DNA of 64,000 nt from REEB95 sp963810055 (GCA_963810055.1 CAWEME010000028.1:3153-67152); one strand, 5' to 3'. Counted from the first letter of the stretch, positions 8,615-16,603 are shown. The notes: a model not told the origin generated them from the letters alone. Made by a program: numbers and translations.

Positions 8615-9706
8615 ATGGTGACCACTGGCATAGAAGAGATCGAAAAAAAATTGTTGTATGAAAACGACTCTAATGATGTGCCCCCAAATGACATCGTCTC
8701 TTACAATGAATTAAGGTCATGCGCTGACCTCTTCCGGATGAGTGAAACAAAAATATTGGAGATCCAACCGGATTTCCAAAGAGATGTGGTTTGGTCAGGA
8801 ACAGATCAGACCCGGTTCATCGATTCGCTCATAAAGCAGCTGCCAATACCAAGTATGTGTTTCGCTTTCGACTATAAAGCACAACGGTGGATGGTTATCG
8901 ATGGACTTCAGCGCATTGCCACTATCGTCAGATTCTTAAAAGGCGCGGATTGGAAGCTGTCCGCATTGGACGACATTGATCCGGGGATTGCAGGTAAATC
9001 CGCCGCCGCAATAAAGACGGATAAAGGCGATCTTAAAAAATACTACACACGAGTTGAAAATCTTTCCGTCCCGATCAATGTGCTCCGCTGTGATTTTTCT
9101 AAAAAGGATCACATGGAGTATCTATTTACGATCTTTCACCGCCTCAATGCTGGAGGGTTGAAGTTAAACAATCAAGAAATTCGTAACTGCATCTACAACG
9201 GACCATTTAATGATCTGCTTAAGAAATTAGATCAGTACGGTGCGTGGCGTAAAATTAACAAAATGCAGGGGGAAAGAAATTATCGCTTCACAAAGCAAGA
9301 GCTACTGTTACGTTTTTTTGCATTGTACGACCGTCAAGCCAGGTATTCAGGACATATCTCAAAGTTCTTAAATGAATACATGCATGATCAACGAGACCCA
9401 GGTGCAGAGTTTCTAAATGCGAAGGCCGACTTATTAAAACGCACTGCTGATTTGATCTGGGATAAAGTATTTGCTCACAAAACTCCCAGTAAACTTCCAA
9501 ACACTGTATTGGAGGCCGTTCTAATCGGTGTTGCAAAAAATCTCGATTACATATCAAGAATTGACAAGAAAACTGCTGGATCACTCTTTAAAAAATTACT
9601 AGTTGATCCACAATTTTCAGAAGATTCCTTGTCAGAAGGTTTATCAAAAAAGCCAAAGGTCGAAGAGCGACTCTCAACAGCGATTCGGATTTTCTCGGGA
9701 AAATAA
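8615..9706 (+). CDS. DUF262 domain protein (ParB/GmrSD-N-like nuclease fold)
   Basis: 363 residues; ATG 8615 follows AGGAGG. The N-terminal DUF262 domain is clear: QPDFQRDVVWS (about residues 50-60), a PIPSMCF strand and the signature DGLQRIATIVRFL (about 95-107), equivalent to the DGQQR motif of GmrSD-type restriction proteins. No C-terminal DUF1524/HNH domain is present. Base composition is clearly more AT-rich than neighbours, suggesting transfer. It overlaps no gene but its stop abuts the next ATG (TAAATGA), so the two are co-translated. It probably acts in phage or foreign-DNA defence; target unknown. Confidence 0.85.
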   Translation: MVTTGIEEIEKKLLYENDSNDVPPNDIVSYNELRSCADLFRMSETKILEIQPDFQRDVVWSGTDQTRFIDSLIKQLPIPSMCFAFDYKAQRWMVIDGLQRIATIVRFLKGADWKLSALDDIDPGIAGKSAAAIKTDKGDLKKYYTRVENLSVPINVLRCDFSKKDHMEYLFTIFHRLNAGGLKLNNQEIRNCIYNGPFNDLLKKLDQYGAWRKINKMQGERNYRFTKQELLLRFFALYDRQARYSGHISKFLNEYMHDQRDPGAEFLNAKADLLKRTADLIWDKVFAHKTPSKLPNTVLEAVLIGVAKNLDYISRIDKKTAGSLFKKLLVDPQFSEDSLSEGLSKKPKVEERLSTAIRIFSGK

Positions 9707-10033
9707 ATGATTGCCAGATCATATATCTGGGCGAATCTTGTTTCTCTTGAAGCGCGCTATCAAAAGGCAAAAAACCAAAAAGAAGCCTTATTCGTTTCAA
9801 AGATAGCGCTGCTTGAACTTTGCGGCTGGATCGAAGAATCCATGGATGATATCGTCTTACGATTATCTAATCGCTGCGTCAAAGAGGAAGAAAATCGGAA
9901 ATACGTAAAACAAGAAATTATCAAGAAAACTCATAGCTTCGATTATGACCGTTTCAGATTTATGATCATCAGAATAATGGGATTCAGCCCGTGCCTCAGT
10001 GAAGAGAGCCTTTCCTTTCATCTGGCTGCCTAG
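9707..10033 (+). CDS. Probable truncated HEPN-like partner of the DUF262 protein
   Basis: 108 residues starting one base after the DUF262 stop. The helical pattern (SKIALLELCGWIEESMDDIV, then RLSNRCVKEEENRKYV) resembles the first half of RiboL-PSP/MAE-type HEPN proteins, which often sit beside DUF262 genes. The expected catalytic Rx4-6H motif would come later, but the ORF stops 12 bp before the 3' end of the methyltransferase gene. It therefore looks truncated, perhaps when the restriction-modification module inserted. HEPN assignment is tentative; low GC like its partner. Confidence 0.6.
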   Translation: MIARSYIWANLVSLEARYQKAKNQKEALFVSKIALLELCGWIEESMDDIVLRLSNRCVKEEENRKYVKQEIIKKTHSFDYDRFRFMIIRIMGFSPCLSEESLSFHLAA

Positions 10034-10045
10034 TATCTCCAAATC

Positions 10046-10972
10046 CTATGTGAGACACGCCTTAACCGCTTTCGCCACGTTATATGCGAGCCGGACCGGA
10101 AGCGCATTTCCAACTTGGCGGTAAGCGTGTGTCTTGGCCCCAGCAAATTTCCAATCATCGGGGAAAGTTTGGAGGCGCGCCACCATCGCTATTGTCAGGC
10201 GCGGCATTCCGGTAAATTCAGGTGCAGGCGATTCATTGGCCAAGCCAAGTCCGTCAACGCCGAGTGCGGCCCACTCACGGCGGGCGCGGGTCGGGCCGAG
10301 ATCGGGGCCGCCATGCTTATGTGAGCCGCCAACAATGGTAGGCGCTGGAGACATGGCGCCCTTGATCCATGCTGCCGCGCCGCGCCAGCCCCGTTCACTC
10401 ATGAGGTCGCCAATCGCCATTCCTACGGCCGGAGCTGGTCCTTCCGTTGCAATCGGCCATCGCAGCGGCGCTGTTGCACCGCGCCGGAGGGCGACGAGGA
10501 AAACCCGGAAGCGAGTTTGCGGCACGCCGAAATTTGCCGCATTGAACGCGGTCCAATGAGCATCAAAGCCCATCCCGTCTAAAATTTTGTCGATTTTTGC
10601 GCGGAACGGGGTGAAGCGCTCAGTAAGAATCCCGCGCACATTTTCGATCAAAACCGCGCGCGGGCGCACATCTTTTACAATCTTCAACATGGAGGGGAAC
10701 ATGTCGCGGTCGTCATCAGCGCCCAATTGCTTGCCAGCGATCGAAAATGGCGGGCAGGGAAGACCACCGGACAGCAAATCAACATCGCGCCAATAGGCAG
10801 AATCAAACCGCCGGATATCGGCCTCGATCACGTTCCAGTATGGCCGGTTGCGCCGCAGGGTCGCACAAGCATGGGGGTCATTATCGAGCAAAGCAGCATG
10901 TGAAAATCCCGCTTGCTCAAGCCCGAGCGCGGCACCGCCGCCGCCGGCGCATAATTCCAAAGCTGTGAGCAT
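10046..10972 (-). CDS. DNA (cytosine-5) methyltransferase
   Basis: 308 residues with the ordered C5-methyltransferase motifs: I (LELCAGGGGAALGLEQAGF, SAM binding), IV (GGLPCPPFS, catalytic Cys about 75), VI (ENVRG), VIII (QTRFRVFLVALR) and X (YRQVGNALPV). It methylates cytosine C5 in a specific duplex sequence. It is divergent from the HNH nuclease and Vsr genes, forming a type II restriction-modification plus patch-repair module. The target-recognition region (about residues 170-260) is short. Recognition sequence cannot be read from the sequence. Confidence 0.95.
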   Translation of the reverse strand: MLTALELCAGGGGAALGLEQAGFSHAALLDNDPHACATLRRNRPYWNVIEADIRRFDSAYWRDVDLLSGGLPCPPFSIAGKQLGADDDRDMFPSMLKIVKDVRPRAVLIENVRGILTERFTPFRAKIDKILDGMGFDAHWTAFNAANFGVPQTRFRVFLVALRRGATAPLRWPIATEGPAPAVGMAIGDLMSERGWRGAAAWIKGAMSPAPTIVGGSHKHGGPDLGPTRARREWAALGVDGLGLANESPAPEFTGMPRLTIAMVARLQTFPDDWKFAGAKTHAYRQVGNALPVRLAYNVAKAVKACLT

Positions 10973-11151
10973 GTTTCTTCTCCCCTGTCCGCGATAGCTA
11001 TGGCGACGAGTTGCCGATTTCGGAATTCAGCATATCGCCCGCATCCCCCGCTGGCGGCGTGACCCAAGCCCAGTAGGGAAACTTAATAGACGCAAATGCA
11101 GCCTTGGCGCCATCGCGACTCGCTAATTGGGCCATTTGGCTAACCCAGATC

Positions 11152-11166
11152 GTTTTGGTACAAAAC
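11152..11166. promoter_or_regulatory. 15-bp perfect palindrome upstream of the HNH nuclease
   Basis: GTTTTG-GTA-CAAAAC (11152-11166) is a perfect 6-bp inverted repeat with a 3-bp centre, in the 200-300 bp gap between the divergent methyltransferase and nuclease genes. Methyltransferases and controller proteins of R-M systems often bind such repeats to delay nuclease expression. No separate controller gene is visible, so the binder is unknown. Confidence 0.4.
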
Positions 11167-11269
11167 AAGAACAATGTCAAGTCCGCTTGTGCGCTACACC
11201 CTGGAACGCCCCGCGAGTCTCGTGACAGCCTCCTTTGGCCTCACACAGCGCCGCCAAAGAAGTACAGGG

Positions 11270-11836
11270 ATGTCTGACTCAAGTTCGAAAGAGAAAATCA
11301 GGAAGTTTCTACTAGCCAACATTGGCCGCGTGATCGAATCTCACGAATTGCAAGCGGCGGCCGATGGTGCAGTTCAATACAGCCGCCGCCTTCGTGAGTT
11401 ACGCGAGCAAGAGGGATGGCCGATCCTTACACATAATGACACCACGGAATTAAAGCCAGGCCAGTACCTTTTACGGGAGAAGCCGCCAAAGAAATCCGCT
11501 GTAACATTCGCAGGTGGTATATCGACTAAGCTCCGCGCTGAAGTCTTAGATCGCAATGGGTTCACCTGCCAAATGTGCGGTCTTACTCCGGGTGACATTG
11601 ATCCATCTACCGGGCGCAAAGTCCGTCTTCATATTGGCCACATCAAAGACAAAAGCCTCGGCGGTAAAGATGAGCTGTCCAATCTTCGTGCCCTGTGTTC
11701 GACTTGTAATCAAGGCGCAAAAAACGTTACGGGTGAAAAACCTACCGGACTTTGGTTGCTGTCTCAAATCAGACGGGCGGGACAGGATGAACAGCGGGCC
11801 GTTTTCGACTGGCTCCGCAAGAAATTCGGTGCATGA
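11270..11836 (+). CDS. HNH endonuclease, probable restriction enzyme of the R-M module
   Basis: 188 residues from ATG 11270; an ATG at 11174 adds 32 residues that look unconserved. The N-terminal part (KIRKFLLANIGRVIESHEL, about 8-60) is a winged-helix-like recognition domain, and the HNH zinc-finger nuclease follows: CQMCG, HIGHIKDKSLGGKDELSNL, CSTCNQG (about 100-150). The pair of C-x2-C motifs and central His residues give the metal and catalytic site. It overlaps the Vsr gene by 4 bp (ATGA). Position beside a C5 methyltransferase supports a restriction role. Confidence 0.85.
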   Translation: MSDSSSKEKIRKFLLANIGRVIESHELQAAADGAVQYSRRLRELREQEGWPILTHNDTTELKPGQYLLREKPPKKSAVTFAGGISTKLRAEVLDRNGFTCQMCGLTPGDIDPSTGRKVRLHIGHIKDKSLGGKDELSNLRALCSTCNQGAKNVTGEKPTGLWLLSQIRRAGQDEQRAVFDWLRKKFGA

Positions 11837-12240
11837 CTGACAAGCTGTCACCGGAGCGCCGCAGCGCTAACATGCGGCGTATCCGCAGCACCGGCATGAA
11901 ACCAGAAATGATTGTGCGCCGGGCCGCTCATGCACTGGGTTACCGCTTCCGGCTGCATCGTAAGGAGCTACCCGGCAAACCCGATCTCGTATTTGCCTCA
12001 CGCCGCAAAGTAATCTTCGTGCATGGATGCTTCTGGCATCAGCACCGGGGGTGTATCGATGGACGAATGCCGCATTCCAATCTTAATTACTGGCGCCCTA
12101 AATTGGCCCGGAATGTAGCCCGAGATGCTGAGAATATCGCAGCTTTGAAAGCTGGTGGCTGGCGTACTCTCGTGATTTGGGAATGTGAGACGGCGAATGA
12201 AAGGCGATTAGATTCCTATCTTCAGCGCTTTCTTCGCTAG
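11833..12240 (+). CDS. vsr: Very short patch repair (Vsr) mismatch endonuclease
   Basis: 135 residues. The family core is clear: SANMRRIRSTGMKPE (N-terminal), LPGKPDLVFASRRKVIFVHG with catalytic Asp and Lys, and the zinc/catalytic CFWHQHRGC. Vsr nicks 5' of T in T:G mismatches that arise when 5-methylcytosine deaminates, so it protects the genome from mutation at the partner methyltransferase's sites. The start overlaps the HNH stop (ATGA), which implies translational coupling in the R-M operon. Confidence 0.95.
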   Translation: MTDKLSPERRSANMRRIRSTGMKPEMIVRRAAHALGYRFRLHRKELPGKPDLVFASRRKVIFVHGCFWHQHRGCIDGRMPHSNLNYWRPKLARNVARDAENIAALKAGGWRTLVIWECETANERRLDSYLQRFLR

Positions 12241-12319
12241 ATTTTCAATGACTTGGCATTGATCTGTGTTGTTCAATCAATGCCTTCGGGAGAATATATG
12301 AGGAATACCGGAGGAAATA

Positions 12320-12538
12320 ATGGATGAACCGCAGCCCATCAAACAGCGCGAAATGATGCGTCGGCTGTACCAGCAACTTGGACCGGATAAAGAAAAAGTC
12401 TGCCGAGCGTATGCGGAAACGGAAAAACGGGGGGAAGTTATTCGCAGTCGAAACGCGGGAAATAATTCACCTGAACAATATGCGGCTGATCTTTGGACTG
12501 ATGGAATTCGTAAAGGCTGGCTGAAAAATTCAGATTAG
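12320..12538 (+). CDS. Small hypothetical protein in the defence island
   Basis: 72 residues, ATG 12320 preceded by GGAGGA. Basic and polar, with a C-terminal segment (PEQYAADLWTDGIRKGWL) of a type I recall in small proteins of alphaproteobacterial accessory regions. Same strand as, and 80 bp after, Vsr. No catalytic motif. Lower GC than the following phaR. Function unknown. Confidence 0.6.
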   Translation: MDEPQPIKQREMMRRLYQQLGPDKEKVCRAYAETEKRGEVIRSRNAGNNSPEQYAADLWTDGIRKGWLKNSD

Positions 12539-12567
12539 GAATTTACGCGCATACCCTCTTTGCTACG

Positions 12568-13188
12568 TTATTTCTCCGGCTTCTTGCCGAGTTGTTCGAT
12601 TTGCTGCTGGAGCGCGTTGATGCGCTCCTTGAGCTCGTTGAGCGAGGCGGCCGCGTCCTTGGGCTTGGTCTCGCCGCCCGCGCCGGGCGTGGCGAAGGGC
12701 GAGAACATCTGCATGGTCTTTTCCAAGAGCGCCAGGTTCTGCTTGCCCATCTGCTCCAGCGGGCCGAACGGGAACATGCCGCCGAAGGCGTCCTGGAGCG
12801 ATTTGCGCATCTGGTCCTGGTTGTGCGCGAAGGAGGCCATGGCGTGCTCGAGATAGCTCGGCACCAGCCATTGCATGTTGCCGCCGTATAGCCCGATGAG
12901 CTGGCGCAGGAAATTGGTCGGCAGCAGGTGCTCGCCCTTCTGCTCCTCCTCGACGATGATCTGGGTCAAAACCGAGCGGGTGATGTCCTCGCCGGTCTTG
13001 GCGTCGTAGACCACGAACTCGCCGCCCCCCTTCACCATGCTGGCCAGGTCGTCGAGCGTCACATAGGAACTGGTGGCGGTGTTGTAGAGCCGCCGGTTGG
13101 CGTATTTCTTGATGACCGTGGCCGGGGCCGCAGCGCCCTCCGGCGTCTCCGCCGCCTTCGATCCCGTCTTAGACGTATCGCTTGCCAT
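12568..13188 (-). CDS. phaR: Polyhydroxyalkanoate synthesis repressor PhaR
   Basis: 206 residues from ATG 13188 (an upstream in-frame start at 13230 reads through unrelated sequence). The PHB/PHA accumulation regulator DNA-binding domain is obvious: IKKYANRRLYNTATSSYVTL (about residues 26-45), then FVVYDAKTGEDITRSVLTQI. A helical C-terminal half with a leucine-rich coiled coil (LNELKERINALQQQIEQL) follows. PhaR binds PHB granules and represses phasin and its own gene. It is divergent from the PhaC-like gene pair, consistent with PHB control. Convergent with the defence island. Confidence 0.93.
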   Translation of the reverse strand: MASDTSKTGSKAAETPEGAAAPATVIKKYANRRLYNTATSSYVTLDDLASMVKGGGEFVVYDAKTGEDITRSVLTQIIVEEEQKGEHLLPTNFLRQLIGLYGGNMQWLVPSYLEHAMASFAHNQDQMRKSLQDAFGGMFPFGPLEQMGKQNLALLEKTMQMFSPFATPGAGGETKPKDAAASLNELKERINALQQQIEQLGKKPEK

Positions 13189-13243
13189 GGGATGAGCATA
13201 CCAGGAATGACCCAGGCTTGTGCATCGCAATATTTCACCCTTT

Positions 13244-13372
13244 GCTTCGCACGACGACCGCGCCCCTGCGCGGCCTGTGCTACGGGCTTTGGCTTCGCAA
13301 GACGGCCTCGCGCTTGGCTCCTCTTAGCTTCGCACGTCAGGTGCTACGCGGGGCGCTCGGCCATTGCTACGC
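13244..13372 (+). repeat. REP-like palindromic repeats (mosaic of about three units)
   Basis: Unit 1 (13244-13284) has the arms GCTTCGCACGAC and CTGTGCTACG around a GC-rich stem (CCGCGC/GCGCGG). Two imperfect units follow (GCTTCGCAAGACGG..., GCTTCGCACGTC...GTGCTACGC). All lie in the 314-bp phaR to PhaC-partner gap, which holds no gene; only its outer ends lack repeats. Confidence 0.75.
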
Positions 13373-13375
13373 GGT

Positions 13376-13430
13376 ACCCCCACCCTAACCCTCCCCCGCA
13401 TGCGGGGGAGGGAATGGGAGGGGGCGCGGC
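13376..13430 (+). repeat. Interspersed palindromic element with perfect 24-bp core
   Basis: The core at 13389-13412 is a perfect 24-bp palindrome (CCCTCCCCCG-CATG... mirrored) inside an element of about 55 bp. A second copy lies inverted at 30204-30258 with nearly identical flanks, so this is a dispersed repeat and not a local hairpin only. Confidence 0.75.
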
Positions 13431-13502
13431 CCCTCGTTGCGAAGCAAAGAAAAGCCCTACCCAAGCTAGAAGGGCATATTGAGGCGGCTTATACTGCGCC
13501 CC

Positions 13503-13859
13503 ATGGCGGAACCGCCCGATCTCGCAGAGCTTGCCCGGCGCTATGTGGCGTTGTGGCAGGAGCAGTTGATCGCCATGGCGGCCGACCCGGCCTTCGCCCA
13601 GGGCATGGCGGGGCTGTTCAAAGGGCTAACGCCGCAGCAGGGAGGCTTCGGCCATGGATTTGGCGTCCCCGAACCCGGCGTGGCTGAAACCGGGCCTGCG
13701 CCTAGGGCCGCGCCCGCTGGCGCTCCATCTGGCCAACGCCAGCCTGACCTGGTTCACCTCGCAAGCCGCCTTGCCGCTCTTGAAAAGCGGCTCGCTGCCC
13801 TGGAAACCGGAACTGGCGGCGGAGGGAAGCGAGCTGCTGCAAAGCCTCGCCGGCGTTAA
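13503..13859 (+). CDS. Small coiled-coil protein overlapping the PhaC-like gene
   Basis: 118 residues from ATG 13503. The helical N-terminus (LAELARRYVALWQEQLIAM) is followed by a Gly/Pro/Ala linker and a C-terminal coiled coil (LVHLASRLAALEKRLAALE) with a basic tail. The last 206 bp are shared in another frame with the PhaC-like gene, and both readings look like real protein. By position and coiled coil it might be a PhaE-like or phasin-like partner of the polymerase. That role is an inference. Confidence 0.65.
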   Translation: MAEPPDLAELARRYVALWQEQLIAMAADPAFAQGMAGLFKGLTPQQGGFGHGFGVPEPGVAETGPAPRAAPAGAPSGQRQPDLVHLASRLAALEKRLAALETGTGGGGKRAAAKPRRR

Positions 13860-14934
13860 TTCCGCGGAATTCGGGCTGGCGCTCGAACGCGAGCTGCGCC
13901 GCCGCGCCGGCCTGTTCCTGCAGGGCATCCAGGATTACCGCCACCACCCCTACCGCCGCGACATGGAAGACATGCCCGTGCTGTGGCAGGAGGGCACGAC
14001 CCGGCTTTTGGATTACGCGCCGGCGGGAGGAATGCCGGTGCTGGCGGTGCCCTCGCTCATCAATCGCGGCTACATCCTCGACCTGGCGCCGGGCAACAGC
14101 CTGCTGCGCTATCTCGCCTCGCAGGGCTTGCGGCCTTTCCTGGTCGATTGGGGCGCGCCGGGCGAGGCGGAGCGGCGCTTCGGCTTGACCGAATACATCG
14201 CCGGGCGGCTGGAGAAGGCGGCCGAGGCGGCGGCGAGTGCAGCACAGGTCGCGCAGGGGCGCGACCGTCGTGCGGAGCAAAAGAGTGACGGGAAAATCGC
14301 GGTGCTAGGCTATTGCATGGGCGGCACGCTGGCGCTGGCGCTGGCGGATAGGCGGCCCGATCTGGTCAGTTCCTTGGCGCTGCTGGCGACGCCGTGGAAA
14401 TTCCATGCCGAGCGGCCGGAACAGGCGCGGCTGCTGGGCGCGCTGGCGGGGTCCTTCGCAACGTCTTTCGCCAGCCTGGGCGAGGTGCCGGTGGACGTGT
14501 TGCAGGCGCTCTTCGCCGCGCTCGATCCGCTGCTGGCGGTGAAGAAATTTTCGCGTTTCGCAACCATGGACAAGGAGAGCGAGTCCGCGCGCGGCTTCGT
14601 CGCGCTCGAGGACTGGCTCAATGACGGCGTGGCGCTCGCGCTGCCGGCGGCGCTGGAGTGCCTGGGCGACTGGTACGGGCGCGACACGCCGGGGCGGGGA
14701 GAGTGGCGCGTGGATGGGCGCGCGGTGTTGCCGCGCAACGTCAATCAGCCGAGCCTGGTGATGGTGCCGGCGCAGGACCGCATCGTGCCGCCCTTGAGCG
14801 CGGCGGCGCTGGCCGACGAATTGCCCAACGCCGAACGCTTCACGCCGCCCTTGGGCCATATCGGCATGGTGGTGGCGCGCGAGGCGCCCAAGGAAACCTG
14901 GCCGAGGCTCGCGGCGTGGCTGAAGGAGCATTGA
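13654..14934 (+). CDS. PhaC-like alpha/beta hydrolase (putative PHA synthase family)
   Basis: 426 residues. The nucleophile motif is GYCMGG with Cys (about residue 221) in place of Ser, as in PHA synthases; VDWGAPG upstream, the acid in AQDRIVPP and the His in GHIGMV complete the synthase-like triad. The conserved N-terminal part contains HPYRRDMEDMPVLWQEG. It is shorter than class I PhaC (about 590 residues) and nearer class III PhaC in size, which needs a second subunit. With phaA, phaB and phaR nearby it may polymerise 3-hydroxybutyryl-CoA, although a related depolymerase or acyltransferase role is possible. Confidence 0.8.
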   Translation: MDLASPNPAWLKPGLRLGPRPLALHLANASLTWFTSQAALPLLKSGSLPWKPELAAEGSELLQSLAGVNSAEFGLALERELRRRAGLFLQGIQDYRHHPYRRDMEDMPVLWQEGTTRLLDYAPAGGMPVLAVPSLINRGYILDLAPGNSLLRYLASQGLRPFLVDWGAPGEAERRFGLTEYIAGRLEKAAEAAASAAQVAQGRDRRAEQKSDGKIAVLGYCMGGTLALALADRRPDLVSSLALLATPWKFHAERPEQARLLGALAGSFATSFASLGEVPVDVLQALFAALDPLLAVKKFSRFATMDKESESARGFVALEDWLNDGVALALPAALECLGDWYGRDTPGRGEWRVDGRAVLPRNVNQPSLVMVPAQDRIVPPLSAAALADELPNAERFTPPLGHIGMVVAREAPKETWPRLAAWLKEH

Positions 14935-14971
14935 TTTGCTTCGCAAGACGGATGCCAAGTGAACCCTCTCT

Positions 14972-15054
14972 GTCATCGCGAGCCGCGAAGCGGTGAAGCG
15001 ATCCAGAGCAAGGCTGGATTGCTTCGGCCGCGTGAGCGCGGCCTCGCAATGACG
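14972..15054. repeat. Dispersed inverted repeat of the CGTCATTGCGAG type
   Basis: GTCATCGCGAG...GCGATCCAG on the left mirrors CTGGATTGCTTCGG...CGCAATGAC on the right, an imperfect inverted repeat of about 80 bp. Elements with these ends are common dispersed repeats in proteobacterial genomes. No ORF. Confidence 0.6.
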
Positions 15055-15073
15055 GCAAGGCTGTTTCTTTCCA

Positions 15074-15148
15074 GCTTCGCACGATGCAGTCGCCGCCACG
15101 ACCGCCGTGCTACGGACTCTTCTTTGCTTCGCACGACAGGTGCTACGC
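15074..15148 (+). repeat. REP-like palindromic repeats, two units
   Basis: Two units with arms GCTTCGCACGA and GTGCTACG: 15074-15114 with inner stem GTCGCCGC/ACGACC-like, and a minimal unit near 15125-15148 (GCTTCGCACGACAGGTGCTACGC). They end 8 bp before the ParB-like start. Confidence 0.65.
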
Positions 15149-15155
15149 TAGAGCC

Positions 15156-15782
15156 ATGAGACCGAAACCCCCGAATATGCCAACCTCCCTCAAGGCCAAG
15201 CTCGCGAAGTTGCGGCCGACGCAGATGACGCTGGGCTATGAAGAGGTGGCGAAGAAGCGCAAGGAATGGCGCAAGCGCGATCCCAAGGACGCCAAACGCT
15301 TTTTGCGCGATCACCGCTTCCCCGCCATCCGCGGCCCCAAGGGCCGGCTCTACATCACCGACCACCATCACCTCGGCCGCGCGTTGCAGGAGGAAAAAAT
15401 CACGTCGGTGATGGTCGCGGTGCTGGCCGATCTGTCGTCGCTCGACCGCGACGAATTCTGGATTTTGATGGATTACCAGCAATGGGCGCATCCCTACGAC
15501 GCCCAGGGCAGGCGCCGCGATTTCTCCGCCATCCCGAAAAGCCTGAAGCGCCTGCCCGACGATCCTTATCGCAGCCTGGCGGCGGAAGTGCGGCGGCAGG
15601 GCGACTATCCCAAGGACGCGACGCCCTTCGCCGAGTTCCTCTGGGCCGATTTCTTCCGGCGGCGGATTGCGCTGGACCTGCTGAACCGGGAGCCCAAGAA
15701 GGCGTTCAAACGCGCCCAGCGCCTCGCGCGTTCGCTCGAAGCCGCGCATTTACCCGGTTGGTCGGGAATTGGAAAAAGTTGA
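15156..15782 (+). CDS. ParB-like protein (ParBc_2 family)
   Basis: 208 residues from ATG 15156. The sequence LRPTQMTLGYEEVAKKRKEW, then FLRDHRFPAIRGPKGRLYIT, then DHHHLGRAL is typical of the ParBc_2 group of small ParB-fold proteins, with the rest helical. These proteins have the ParB nuclease-like fold but no helix-turn-helix, and their role is not established. It is flanked on both sides by REP-like repeats and has no partner ParA, so it is not a partition locus. Confidence 0.8.
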   Translation: MRPKPPNMPTSLKAKLAKLRPTQMTLGYEEVAKKRKEWRKRDPKDAKRFLRDHRFPAIRGPKGRLYITDHHHLGRALQEEKITSVMVAVLADLSSLDRDEFWILMDYQQWAHPYDAQGRRRDFSAIPKSLKRLPDDPYRSLAAEVRRQGDYPKDATPFAEFLWADFFRRRIALDLLNREPKKAFKRAQRLARSLEAAHLPGWSGIGKS

Positions 15783-15792
15783 TCATTTATTA

Positions 15793-15957
15793 GCTTCGCA
15801 CGACGCGGTCGCCGCTGCGACCGCTGTGCTACGCTGTTTGGCTTCGCAAGACGCTTCGGGCCTGAAGGCTCGGCCCGAGGCTGTGCTACGCATGGGAGAT
15901 CGAGAAAAATTGATCGTTGATTAGCTTCGCACGACGCTATTGTTTTTTTTGCTACGC
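15793..15957 (+). repeat. REP-like palindromic repeats, three units
   Basis: Three consecutive units, each GCTTCGCA(C/A)GACG...GCTACGC. The middle unit has the best stem: GCTTCGGGCC pairs with GGCCCGAGGC (one G-T). The third has a T8 run in place of the stem. They fill the gap between the ParB-like gene and the lipoprotein gene. Confidence 0.75.
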
Positions 15958-15989
15958 CGCGCAACCTCACTCGATATGGGAGGTGGACG

Positions 15990-16478
15990 ATGCGGAGGAT
16001 TTTAATCGGCTTGGTTTTGGCGCTGGCGGCGGGGCTGCTCTCGTCCTGTTCCGGGACCGGGCCCTATCCCGATCTTCAGCCTTATGACGAGGTCGCGCCC
16101 AATCTTCCGCCGCCCGCGCCCGGAATGGCGCGGATCTATTTCTACCGCTTGCTGTCCTATTACGACATCCGCAGCGGCACCACCGCCTATCTCAACGGCC
16201 AGGCGGTGGGCTTTTCGCGCATCGGCACCGTGTTCTACCGCGACGTGAATCCGGGCAGCTATTTCGTCAGCGTGGCGAGCCCGGGCGCCTTTCCCAACCA
16301 GTTCAAGACCGTCCAGGTCGCTTCCGGCCAGATCTGGTACGCGCACATCGAATCGCTGCTGAGCTGGTCGGACGGTTCGGGGATAGGGTCGCACGGCGCC
16401 ACCTTCACCGTCGTGCTCGAAGATCCGGCCTTGGCGATGGAGGAAATGCACGGCCTCTATTACATCCCGCCGAAGTGA
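15990..16478 (+). CDS. DUF2846-like outer lipoprotein
   Basis: 162 residues with a lipoprotein signal peptide: basic MRR, hydrophobic stretch, and lipobox LLSSC (Cys about 20). The mature part holds a beta-rich domain of DUF2846 type: ARIYFYRLLSYYDIRSGTTA and LNGQAVGFSRIGTVFYRDV, then VNPGSYFVSV. Such proteins are small periplasmic or outer-membrane lipoproteins of unknown role. The start follows GGGAGG. A terminator (16568-16597) lies about 90 bp after its stop. Confidence 0.8.
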   Translation: MRRILIGLVLALAAGLLSSCSGTGPYPDLQPYDEVAPNLPPPAPGMARIYFYRLLSYYDIRSGTTAYLNGQAVGFSRIGTVFYRDVNPGSYFVSVASPGAFPNQFKTVQVASGQIWYAHIESLLSWSDGSGIGSHGATFTVVLEDPALAMEEMHGLYYIPPK

Positions 16479-16487
16479 TTCTTCTTC

Positions 16488-16514
16488 GCTTCGCACGACG
16501 CCTCGGGCCTGAAG
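16488..16514 (+). repeat. REP-like half unit
   Basis: Left half only (GCTTCGCACGACGCCTCGGG then CCTGAAG), 9 bp after the lipoprotein stop. The right arm is missing, so it looks like a truncated copy. Confidence 0.6.
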
Positions 16515-16567
16515 CTCCTTGACTAATCCGGATCAATCTGCTATAAAACGTCATCATCGAAAGTCCG

Positions 16568-16597
16568 CCCGGCCTCCGTGCCGGGTTTTGCTTTTTT
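16568..16597 (+). terminator. Intrinsic terminator
   Basis: CCCGGC (16568-16573), loop CTCCGT, GCCGGG (16580-16585), then TTTTGCTTTTTT. A standard rho-independent terminator for the upstream lipoprotein gene. Confidence 0.75.
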
Positions 16598-16603
16598 AGG
16601 GTT

